Assembly: GCF_031143425.1 (NCBI RefSeq)
Contig: NC_090445.1
Span: 1,578,556,049-1,578,620,048 of the forward strand
Direction of reading: 5' to 3'
DNA length: 64,000 bases
From: Pleurodeles waltl
Taxonomy: Eukaryota > Chordata > Amphibia > Caudata > Salamandridae
A program made the translations under genes and the position numbers. A model generated the notes under the pieces. The model made no database searches. It was not told where the DNA came from and saw only the letters and a list, made by a program, of their open reading frames with translations. Shown piece by piece: positions 46,257 through 57,446 of this stretch (position 1 is the stretch's first letter; every line of letters begins with the position of its first letter).

Positions 46257-47932
46257 CAGGCGTGTTCAACCAGTTGATCACTAGCTACCCGTAGCCTTCA
46301 GACACCATCAGAGTAGCTCACAGCCTTGAGTTCATTTTTAAATAAGTACAGGGTGACAATTTCCTTTTAAATGTAAGGAAAGGCTGTGTTTAGTTTACAT
46401 TATTATCATCAGGCTGCAGATAGCAGGGTCTGATAATGATCAGTGTTCAGTCAGGTTTATAACAAAGGCTGGGGCACAGAGGTGAAGATCTGAAGCACTG
46501 AGGTATCTTACTCTTAAATAAAAGTCCTCTGTCACACACTTGATGGTTATTCCCTCCATCGTATTACAGTTTCCATAGGATATAATGGAATCGTAATATT
46601 GCGGATGGGATATTCGTCACATTTGTGACGGAGTGATCCCGTCCACCCGGATCTAAATCAGGCCCTAAGTATTGATGTTTTCCTCCATTTTCAATTAAGA
46701 CAATTACTTCTTAATGTTTTGTGGAGCGTGTTCCTTCACTTCATTTAAACAAATGGCTGCATTTTTCTAGTATGAATATGGCACGGTGTCTAGAAGCCAT
46801 TGAGAGCAAGATGCCTGCTGTTTGTAAATGCAACACTTTGAAATGGGAGAACAATTAAATGATGGGTTTTATGGAATCCATAAAAACGTAAAATTAACTC
46901 TTCAGTTGCATTTTCTCCCATTTCAAAGTGCTGCCTTTACTCACAGCTGGCATGTTGCTCCCAGTGGCTGGTAGCCATGGTATCTTATTTATAAATGAAA
47001 ATACAGCCATTATTTTAAGTAAGAGAAATTTACAGTGCACAAAAATGTTCCATGATATGAACATTTTTGCAGAACATTTTTCTGCACTTTTCTCCTATTT
47101 AAAGAAAATGGCTGTATGTTTGTGTTATACATGTTACAGTGCCACTTATGAAAGATATGTTCTGTGCCACACGTACTTAAAACATAGGCTCTCAGTCACC
47201 CATATACATATATCCCATTTATATGCACACATGTTCATACATCCCACAAGGGTATGGCCACCAATTCACCAAAATGACAAGGGTTACGGAAGTGACATCA
47301 CACACCCTTTGACCTCCACTTTCACTCACACTCATACTTACACATACACACAAATTCACACTTACACACACGCTGTCTCACAAAAACACACTCTCACCGG
47401 TAAGTGCACACGCAACATACTTTTAAAGGCATTTTTACTTACCTCAGCTGTCATGGAAGGGCATGTTACAGCTAATTCTACACTATTTTTATTACACTAA
47501 TACTGAATACTGTGTTAATATTCACTATTAGTGTAATAAAAATTGACAGAAAACAAAGAGAGTGGAGTCCCAACTGACGTCCATAAAGACGAGCTGCCAC
47601 TGTGTTCCTGGCACTGTATTTGCCACCTCTGAAGTCAGGGGTGGCAAAGGCAGTGCTATGGGTTGCAAAGTGCAAGCCAGGGGTCACAGCTGCGACCTCT
47701 GGCAACCCCTAAATGACATCCATGATTGGCAGCCCTCTCATAGTGCCCCTGGTATTCAAAGTATTTTGTTCAAACCATGGTATCTGGCTGTATTGACATT
47801 AGGCTTAAAGTCAATGAAGCTGGGTATGGGGGTGTCTAATAACAATGCACAAGTTGCTTGTCCTTCAGTAGTTTACAATGATTTTCACCAATTAGAAGTA
47901 GCTCTTACTACAGAAAAGGTTGGTGACCCCTC
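46257..47932. mobile_element. hAT-like DNA element, non-autonomous (1676 bp)
   Basis: Left end CAGGCGTGTTCAACC and right end GGTTGGTGACCCCTC are imperfect inverted repeats of the CAGGGGTG type seen in hAT elements. Flanks CTCTAAGT (46249-46256) and CTCTACCT (47933-47940) match at 6 of 8 positions, as expected for an old 8-bp duplication. No transposase frame is present. Internal hairpins include ACTTTGAAATGGGAGA/TCTCCCATTTCAAAGT (46836 and 46914) and TTTTTATTACACTAATA/TATTAGTGTAATAAAAA near 47486-47544. A TACACA simple repeat lies at 47320-47390. Confidence 0.6.
46505..46665. mobile_element. Right end of a GGGCCTGATTTAGA MITE inside the hAT element
   Basis: Ends ATCTAAATCAGGCCC at 46665 with TAA following. 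It contains CGTATTACAG/CGTAATATTG-type inverted segments and GTCACATTTGTGAC. The left part is not recognisable. Same family as the truncated end at 38777. Confidence 0.5.
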
Positions 47933-47940
47933 CTCTACCT

Positions 47941-48927
47941 ACACCATGGATCGAAAGACTCATGGATAACATAATAACATCTGATATTCTGTAACTGCAC
48001 TTTGTATAGCCTTGTAATGCCAATACCTCTAACAGCTCTGACTCTGGAATAGCAAATCCTACAATATTATTTGGGGAGGCGGTCTGCTCAGTACCACCAG
48101 CATGTTCTCACCTTCCTTTGATGTTCCTCACATATACCAAGCACACCAAGGCGTTAGAGACTTCGAGCATGTCTCAGAAACATTGCACTGATGTACAAGA
48201 ATAGGGCAAATCAACTTGCAACATATTGTGCATTTATGAGACATGAAATGGGGCAAACAGATTTTACTGCATTCAGTATCATCAGAATGATTCCTGCGCT
48301 GAGGTAAAAGGAGGAAACTATTTGTAAAATCACTGTCAAACATGTGTTGTTTATTCATCCTTCTAAATGCACGATGGATATTTCACCAAGTTACAGTCCT
48401 TGAATATGTTTCTTTAAAAAGAGAATGGAGCAAAACGGGTTACTACAATTTTACAGCCATTTCCATTAGGAGTCAATGTGGTTGAATCTTACATCCTTGA
48501 ACAAGGGATTGCATGTGTTTTGCCCTGGTACAAAAGCTTAGGTTGTAGCAAATAACATTTTGTTCCATTCCATATTACACAGGCAGCAATAAAACGTGCA
48601 GCTGGAACTGCTGGTTACCACCAGGGAAAAGTTTATGGCTGCGTCCCACAGTTCAACATGTCTCACATCCCTGCAGGTTGTTTACGTGTGGCACTTGTTG
48701 GAGGTCCGCTGCTATTACGTTAGTCCACCTAAGGTGACTTCAAGGATAAAGAAAGGTCAATATTATGCCTCCGTGTGTTTAAGGACGCCTACCCAGAAGC
48801 AAACATCACAGTAAGACCTCAGAGCTTAGTGACAGAGCAAAGCAAATAGGAGTCCAAGGAGCATGGATATCCTTTTTTAGGTCTTGCTTGACAACACAGC
48901 TGTCTGTGAAACCTATAGTTAGCAATA
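47941..48927. other. Unclassified non-coding DNA
   Basis: No supported gene; short frames only. Confidence 0.45.
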
Positions 48928-48935
48928 CTTTAAAG

Positions 48936-49462
48936 CAGTGGTTCACAATATCTTAACTTCTCCGGATCCCCTCCTATTCATTACCAGAATAAACAGACCC
49001 CACCGAGACATCATTCAAATCTGGGGACCGCGGCGTAAACAATTTCAAAGATTTGAACTCCAAAGCAATACACAAAAATATGGAAACAATTATTCGTCAA
49101 AGCAATGCACAAATTATGTAACATTTTATTTAATTCAAAACAAATATGAAAACTATCTAAATTTTAATTAAAATGGGAAAGTTAGAGCATTTCTAAATTC
49201 CATTGAGGACATCTGTTATCCATACTACATTCTATTTGACCTCTTTCACAAATCAATCTAAGGATATTAACCTATTTGTTAGTATCTAATTTCAAATTCT
49301 CATTTACAAGTTTTAAAATTTTCAATTTTACATTTTGCTTTTTCACTTTTATACACCTTATTTACATGTTAATATCATTGAATATTTTTGGCAGTTGCCG
49401 GCCCTCTGAGTAGGTGCTGTGGTTCCCCCAGAAATCAGCAGACTGCAGGTTAAGAATTACTG
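48936..49462. mobile_element. hAT-like MITE (527 bp)
   Basis: Left end CAGTGGTTCACAATATCTTA and right end GGTTAAGAATTACTG are inverted with mismatches, like the CAGTGGTTCTCAACC termini of hAT/Charlie elements (family knowledge). Flanks CTTTAAAG (48928-48935) and CCTTAAAC (49463-49470) agree at 6 of 8 positions. AT-rich interior, no gene. Confidence 0.7.
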
Positions 49463-49470
49463 CCTTAAAC

Positions 49471-52400
49471 TATGCCCTCGATTTTTCTTATTATGTCACC
49501 TCTGTGCTCTTTCACCTTTGGTGTGTTCTTCCACCTCCTATGGGGTGTTTGCATTATAATACAATAGGGACTACTTTACATCTGAAAATACACCATCACA
49601 CATTAAATTATTTATGTTATACTTGCATTTTAAACAATTTTCTGTTTGTTTTTTCAGTGCTGAAGGTATTTTTTTAATGTTTTAGTCAGCACTCAAAATG
49701 CAAATGAAACCTATGGAATTTGCCCATATTTGTTATTTTTTGCTTCTCAACCCTCAGCTATTTTGAGCATGGCATGCTTTACACCTCATCTTTTTCAGCT
49801 TTTGGCCTCTTCTATTGGCTTTTTTCTTTCTATAGCCTGTGTCCTGATGAGGATGAGTATCAGTAGAGAACCTTCTCTTTCCACCACAATCACTTCTCCT
49901 GAGAAAATTAAATGTGTCTTTGTGCCTGGCGAAGATAATTCTTCAAGCCTCTCCTCCCCCAATGCTCCGAACATCCATTCCTTATCGTCGTTCCTTGTCA
50001 TTTGTCTTTTGTGTGTGGTTTCACTTCTCACCCATTTACCTGTGTGGATACGTGCATATCCGTTTGCTGCTGTCGATTCTCTGGTACAGTACCCTTATTT
50101 CCCCCCTAAGTAGGGCCTCCCCAGCTCTCGCATTTCCCTTGTAGCTATTGCAATCCGTCGTGCTGCCAGCAATCTTGCTCCACAAGGCAGAACACTGGTA
50201 AAACCGTGTAAGCCTGAGAACTTGGCCACAAGAAGAGCACGAGCTTCTACGACCATGTTTGTAGTAGGACTTTTGTTTTCTTCTTTAAAATGGGACTTCG
50301 CTGTTATTTTGTAACTTCGTGTTTTTCTATGGCTAGAGAGGCAGTTAACAGCACTTTCTCGACTGGGCTCTTTCTCATTGCTATTTTACTTTCCTCACAC
50401 TTTGTGAAAGTCTCTCAAAAAACAGTATCTTGTTTTTTTTTAGGTAAAACCTGAGTGGTTTTGGCATTTGAAGATAATCTTTTTCATGGACAAAGTAAGA
50501 CTTAACTAAACTTTCTTTTGTACCCCTTTGTCACTTCCAAAGTTTATCACCTTAACATCTCGTCTTCACAACCTTGTGTGCTCTGGCATCAGCTTCTCCC
50601 CACCTTGCTGCTGAGTATGAATTGAGGCTGAGAGTATCTTAGTTAAGGTCTTCTATTGTAGGCAATGATACCCATTCTCACTGTACTTAGCCGGTACAAT
50701 TATCTGTTATTCGCATCAGTGTTTTGCCATTCTCACTTCTCACAGCCAGAAGCCCGATATTCTTTAGTGGTTGTATTGGGTTCTCTGGTGGCAGCTGTAC
50801 GGCTCAGTAAAGAAAATTCGCAAATCTGTATGACTAATTTTCTGTCTCAATCATTTGATGTTGATTTTACTCAGAGCTGCCCATCGAACCTCTCCATCAG
50901 CTGCCCTGTGAACAGACCTATGCTCTATTGTGTTTCCTCACAGCCGTGTTGAAGCCAGGGGACTTCCAGGACCCCCTACGCTGCTCGCATAAATTCCATT
51001 TGTGAGATAGATTGGAGGTATTCCATTGAAACAGTGTGTGGCCTGTTTGTGGATCCTACCGCCTGATATGGTAACACCAACTGCGGCTGTTCACCATATT
51101 CCAAGGACAGTCACCCAATGTTGTTGAGTCTTCCGAGGTGACACAATGGCATCATCTATTAAACATATTTGTTGATGGTATTTTATCAGATAATACGGAT
51201 AAAGTGAAAAAGCAGGATTGAGGGTGCTGTTATCCTCAAGAATTTGTGAGGGAATATGCCCCTAAATAATTAGGTCTGTCAATGAACCAAACAGCATGGC
51301 CAGCTAAATAAGGAGTCTGCTCTTAAAAATTAGGAAAGCAACTACAGAGACTCTAGGCTAGAGTATGGCTTACTTCCAAGATGAGCATTCTTTATAGCAA
51401 AATCTACAGTAAATATAACACTGTCACCATAATGTGAGCACAATAATACATAGGCTCAACAAATCATCATACAAAATAAAATGCAACAATACCTAACTCC
51501 ATCCCCTAATAGAATAATAATTAGCACCCATTTACCCTCATATTATTGGATGTGCTAGTATAAATATAGCTACACATAAAACAATGACAGACCTATGAAA
51601 TGAATGAGCTCACTGAGCTTCAGGGAGGAAGAACCCTCAACAGAGACTTTCAAGAGAAAAGGCTTCCTCTGGAGCTTACTAAGAACAACATCTCATTCAA
51701 GAGAGACGACAGAATCACAGAATATATTGCATTTTAGTAATCGTTCAGTGCACATTTTGCTGTGGGTGGAGACAGTAAGAATGAAAACAGGGTCACTTTT
51801 AGATTTTAAAATGGAACCGGGACCTAGTTTGGCCAGTCTAAGGAAGCGCAGCTGTATTGTGTGCAGCAGATTGGTTACAACTGCAAATTATTAATGCTAC
51901 TAACCAGTCATTAGTTATTAACTAAGAATTTGCTCCAACAAATGCATAAACTTTCAGTCACCCAGAAGCGCATAGGGCGAATATGCCTGTCTCCTTATCT
52001 GCATCTTCTGTGGTCTCAGCACCACCCTGCCTTTGCATCTGACTGTGCTGCCTCAGCATGTTGTGATTTGCTAGCCCAATAGCCCTGCTGCATAAGCTCT
52101 GAGCTTGTGGAATACAAAGGCTGTGGTGTGTATTTCAGTCGTTCTCCTATAGTTTGGATTCTGAGGAAACTGTGTCACAGCTGCATGTTGAATATTAGGA
52201 TACCACAGTGTATGCAGGAATAGGATTTGAGGTCACCTTTGGTTTTATTATTCAATTTCTGCAAGATTCACAGATATTGATTACTCAGTGGCCTGCTTGT
52301 GTGATGTAGTCTATAGTGCTGCCAGCTCTGCATGAAACCACAGATTCTAGCTTCAGCTTGCTCATCCAATGTTAACAGTGATGCAGAAGTGTTTGCAACC

Positions 52401-54663
52401 ACCACTGTTTGTTCAGGATCCAGGGACACATCGTATGAAATAACAAACTTTGTGGAAACTATTCAAAAATGAAACTGCTAGCCATACGTGGAAAGCCTTT
52501 GGCCCGAAATGACTAGTTACGAGGTGTATTGGGGTCGAGAGGCAAAATATTTTTTTCAACATGAACCTTTATATTTCCCCCCTCCCAGAGCAGCGGCTGG
52601 ACATTACAAATAGTTGTTAGAAGCTTTTGATACATTGGAGCAACAATTAGGTATGGGCCACACATAACGGAGAGGCATAATATTTATACATTCATTCCAC
52701 CAATAGTCTCAGGAGCCAATAGAAGCATATGTTGTAGCTAGAAGCCAATGCGGTTGTGGCAATATTTTAGAAGAAAAATTTGGCGAAAACACATGATACT
52801 CTGAACTATCAAAAAAATTCAAGAACAGCTGTGGCAACATAAGTATCGTTACAGAAAATAATAGCTATTGCAAAGAGTGTAAAAATATAAGTACATTCCA
52901 TTAAAATCATCTGCATTGGAAGTGATCTTGGAGAACAAGCGTGTGTGTAAGTGATGAAGTGAAGGAAAGGTTCGTGTTGAAGTCTAGTGGTAGATGCAGA
53001 TGTTTGAAATATGCACCAGCCACGTGTTTTTATCAGCACAAAGTGTCCAGCAATTGAGAAAGAATAAGTGAAATTAAAAAAATATGCATTGCTAATATAT
53101 ACAACCGTGGAAATCGGATTTTTGGTTAAATACTGAGAAATCGTACTCACTGGAAAGTCACTTTACATTGTATTTGGCACGCAGGAGTGTCACTCAAATG
53201 AAATATGCACCTGCGGGATGTAGAGTTGGACCTATAGAGAGCGCCAAAGTGTACATATTAGCTATTGATGAAGACCTATTAGAATTATTTTGACGGCCTT
53301 AGATCTGTTTTTCAGTAGTGTATTACCAAGGTATTATTACAACCCCGAGAGGGATAACATTTTTTTAAAAATATATATATATCAGAACGTTTGCTTGTGG
53401 TGGTAGCCATGCTTCAGATTTTCAGAAATATCGAATTATTAGATAAAAATGTAGTTTGTGAAACGGAATGATTATGTTTTTGGCTAGAGACAGGGAATCT
53501 TAAAAAATCAAACTGGGTGTTAGTGTGGAGAATCCACTTTCATGCATAACTGTCAAAACGAATCCTTTTGAGACTTCCCTGGGCAAATACAAACAAGTGT
53601 TCCATAAGAAACTGGGAAATAAAGGGCTCTCACATAAGATGAAATGAAAAGAAGGACCTGTTTATGTAAAGCGTGCAATTTAGAAATATTAAGTTCAGTG
53701 TTTGCGTTGTTTTATCTAGCATGCTTAATGAGATACAACATTCAAGGTGTATTTGAGCCTGTGTAATCATCTAAATTGGTTTCTCCAAAAGTGATTGGCT
53801 CTGTGTCCATCTCTGCTAGCTTAGCAAGCACATTCTCTGTGCTACCCTATCTGGAAGACCAAGAATTGTTCTTTTTTTTTAGATAGTTCTTCTCCTCATT
53901 GAATCTTCAGGCGGCTTACCCTTATGTGGACTGGGTTTCTGAACGCAGTGTTACAGAAGTCGCAATTTATTTTATTCAGGATCAGAGAAAGAGTAGGGGC
54001 GTTTCAGGACGATACTCTGATATTTGTTTGCAGGTTGGAAGAAAAAAATAAAAGAATGGAAGAAGTCTTAGGTATTTTTCTGGAGTGAGGTGTGGTTCTT
54101 AGGTTAGAAAAACGGGAGTTCTTGACAGAAGAGATAGGGTATACTCGACATAAGTTTTTGTCTGTTGGTATCAGTGCTACAATTGGGCTCTAGCAAGCCA
54201 TTGTGATTGATGGACAAATAAAGGACAACTACTATAATTTCTAGAGCTATGCGAGTATTACCCGGAACTTTGTTGAAAGTTTTTCTTAATGAACCGATTC
54301 ATTAGATCATTGTAAAAAATGATGCCAAATATGAGCTGACCAAGAAACACAATCAAGACTATGTGAGATTAAAGTCTGCATTGCTGGACAGCCTCCATTG
54401 AGCCTGTTTTGCTGTGTTGCCTTTACCTCAAGCAAAGATTCTGTGCTTTTAATAATGGGGACTTGTTTTGTTCAGGGTCTTTTGAACTTTTCAAATGTGT
54501 GTGTGGGTGTACATCTTTTACCATTCGCCCACACCACAAGCTTTTAATTCGTATGTTGACAGGTAATGGTGCAGGAAAGGCATTTCTAGGCTTATGCAGA
54601 CTTTTGCAAAGTTATTTACATTTAATTTTAAGGGCAGGTATATTGATGGTGCAAAGTGCATTA
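49471..54663. other. Long unclassified non-coding DNA
   Basis: More than 5 kb with no ORF showing a known domain. The frame at 49730 (127 codons, +) is hydrophobic-rich but lacks flanking splice signals or a known motif. A TATATATAT tract occurs near 53371. I see no RNA gene. It may be ancient repeats or intron. Confidence 0.5.
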
Positions 54664-55152
54664 GCCAAAGGCGGCTCCTCCGGTAAGTGGAGGAGTGTTG
54701 CCCCACTGCTCTGAGCAGAGCAAAAAAGGAAAAATAAAATGATGATAACACAGTGTTATTGTCATTTTATTTTTTAGTGCAGAGCCAGGTTAGGGCGGGG
54801 CAGGGCTGGGCTGTGTCACAGGGAGGAGGGATATGTGCACCAGATGTGACCATGACGGTTTGGCCGGCCGTGTTGGGCCAGCCAAACAGGCTTGCACACT
54901 TATCATTGAGAACATGCACATGCTCCCACTCCCTGTCTGTGTGCCGAATCAGGCCGCTCAGACCAATCACTATGCTACTGTCAGGCTGGTGACAGAAGCG
55001 TTGTGATTGGCTTAGGGGACTCTGGGGGCCTCTGTGCCACTGGGAGTCAGGAAGAGAACGGAGGAGAGACTGAACCCGACGAGACAGGTAAGTGTTCTTT
55101 TTTTTTGCCACCCCCACCACACCACCTCTGTTCCGTAGTAGCCGCCACTGGC
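54664..55152 (+). repeat. Palindrome-rich repeat family R2, copy B
   Basis: Imperfect inverted ends GCCAAAGGCGGCT and AGTAGCCGCCACTGGC. Internal A/T palindrome at about 54731-54774 (AAATAAAATGATGATAACAC and complement) and TTTGGCCGGCCG...GGCCAGCCAAA at about 54858-54889. A CAG|GTAAGT donor-like motif is at about 55088. Same block order as copy A at 30163, but the palindrome arms differ in sequence. Confidence 0.7.
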
Positions 55153-56000
55153 AATAGCATGATCCTGGCATGCCCATTCAATGTGTAAATGTCAACATAT
55201 CTGGAAGGGGCGATCTATGAAGTAATCATGACATGTCTTTTAGTGATATCTTGTATGTGCGCCAGTGCGTTGCGTTTCTTCCCACACTCAGCCATGAGCA
55301 CTGTCTTGTCAAGTGTTTATATTTTTTCTCAAATACTCCCAAAAGGTACGTTAAGTGTGTATAAACTTTGGGGTGAAGTGAATAAAGTTCTTGAACACGT
55401 ATTACTTGACTTCGATCTGTTACACTCTGGCTTATCTGCACAACAGGAAAATCACTCAGAGATTTCTCTCCTTCCCTATCACAGGGTCGAGTTTGCAAGG
55501 ACATGCATACCTATTTCTCCTCCCTACTAATTTCATATGATGCAATACAGTTCATAGGTGGATCACAAAAAAAGCCGCAAAAATGTCACAGGGATTTAAC
55601 TCACCATGACCCTGACTCCCCTTGAGGACACATTGTAACCTCAGTGAATGGACAGTCAGTAGGCCCCAGCTATGACTCTTTAGGTATTTCCTAAGGAATG
55701 GGACATACTCTTAGTGAATTATGTGATTACAAAAGTGATTTCCTAGCAAGAATCTGGGAGTAGGCTATGCACATGGGTTGCTCCTGAGAATAAGATTCCC
55801 AAGTGTAAATCCTGGAGACCCAGGACAGCACACTCTCCACATTCCAGGCTATTTTATCCCAGACAAGGGGTTGAAAGACTATACTTAGGAAATTCCAATG
55901 AGCATTCTGCTGAATGTTTACCCCCTCCACACTTTGAAGAGGAATTGGAAGTGTGAATTTCCCAGGCCATCAGAGTGGATGTAAAAATGCAGTTGTGCTT
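55153..56000. other. Unclassified non-coding DNA
   Basis: No recognised gene or repeat. Confidence 0.45.
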
Positions 56001-57402
56001 TGTTAGAAATTGAGTTGTTAGTTGGCTTGGGCGTGAGCCCTGGTCAAGCAGCAACCACTATCCTAGTCAGGGTAAGGCACAAGCAAACCCCAAACTAGCT
56101 TGTGCTCAGCCCTCTGGTAGCTCGGTACAGAACAGCCAGGCTTAATGTAGGAAAAATGTGTTTAGTATTTCTGTAATTCTTCAAGCAGTAAAACAGTGAA
56201 ACACAAAACAAAAAGGATCCCACACCAAGTTAGAAAGATATAACTTAATTTATCAAATAAATCAAGACCAAAATGACACAAATCCAAGAAGAAGAACTTG
56301 AGTTATTAGCTTTTAAAGATTAAACTGTAAAATAGCTCATAGAAGAAAGAAGCGCCAGTGGACAGGGACAAAGTCAAAAGTGTAGGCTGACCACAATGGA
56401 GCGCTGGCCCACAGCAGGGACCCAGTAGTGCCTGCAGAACCAAAGTACCTTAAATCCAGACTGTGGAGCGATGCATCAGTTCCCAACCACGCTGTAGAGG
56501 GATTGCATCACTTTTCTTCATGCAATAGCGGTGATGCATCAGTCCCTAAATTCAGTGAGTCTGCAGCATGAGTTTCCAATGCAGTGACATCAAGTATGCT
56601 TTGGGCAGACAAGGTGATATATTGGTTACGATGAGCTCAGGAGCTACGATTTGGAGTTTCAGCATCGTCGTCGAGGCTGATGTTGATGGGTATGTGAGGA
56701 CCTTGCGCCAAGAAAAATGGCACAATGTTGGTTCTGAGTGTGATGTGGGGGTTTTGAGAGGCGAGATACAGTGGCGATTGGATTCTGCTTGCACCAGTTC
56801 TGACCCAAGCAGGAGAGGTGATGCATCAATTTTCTCCATGCAACAGCAGCAATGCGTCGGTTCTGCTCCCACAGCAGAGGATGCATCGGTTCTGCTTGAT
56901 CAAGTGCCCCAGGCTCGCTTCCAAAGATTCAGGACTGGAATGGCACATGGCATGGCAGACTCACAGTGAGCAGAGCCCAGGTGCTGCATCAGGGTGGTTG
57001 AAAGTCTTTTCTGTCTATGGGAATTCAGATCAGGAGTCCAGCCAACTAGCCCTTAAGGTCACTCTGGGTTCTGGGTTGGAGAGATGCAGGTCCAGCCCTT
57101 CTCACTCCCAGGCATGAGAGCTCAGCAAAACAGAAGTCCATTAGAGTGGCAGGTCTTCAGCAACACAGCAATCCTTCTTCCTGGTGCTACTCCTACAGAG
57201 TACATCAGCAGCGTAAAAAAAATTATGCTCTTGCCCCCTACCCTGTGCCTTGGTGCAGCATATTTTAAATACGGCGCACACGTGGTGGCAGTAGAAGGTG
57301 CTAATGGGCACAAGGAAAGTGGCACTTCACTAGGTGCAGTGTCACTTTTCATAAACATGCCCCACAGTATCTAAGACTGAGCACCATCTGGATTCTAGTT
57401 TT
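56001..57402 (+). repeat. LTR-like repeat with dispersed GATGCATC motifs
   Basis: The block starts TGTTAGAAATTGAGTTGTTA, whose opening resembles LTR starts, and continues with GAGCCCTGGTCAAGCAGCAA, text I recognise from salamander repeats. From 56465 to 56895 the motif GATGCATCRGTT recurs at least five times at irregular spacing. No matching right end or duplication could be identified. Treat the LTR call as tentative. Confidence 0.4.
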
Positions 57403-57446
57403 TGGATTTGTCACTTACTGACCTTTATTCCGAACCCTTGGAGGAT
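57403..57446 (+). pseudogene. 5' piece of a LINE split by the L2 insertion
   Basis: Reads DLSLTDLYSEPLED up to the GAGGAT duplication. The next codons, VQQMQFSRD, follow directly after the second GAGGAT at 61042, in the same frame. The LYS motif fits the segment preceding RT in LINE proteins. Confidence 0.6.

Noticed and set aside
46928..47500. Plus-strand open frame of 190 codons
   Set aside because: It runs through a TACACA simple repeat and hairpin DNA inside a hAT-like element; no domain is recognisable.
49730..50113. Plus-strand frame of 127 codons as a host membrane protein
   Set aside because: Hydrophobic but with no signal-peptide logic, no splice-linked neighbours and no recognised family.
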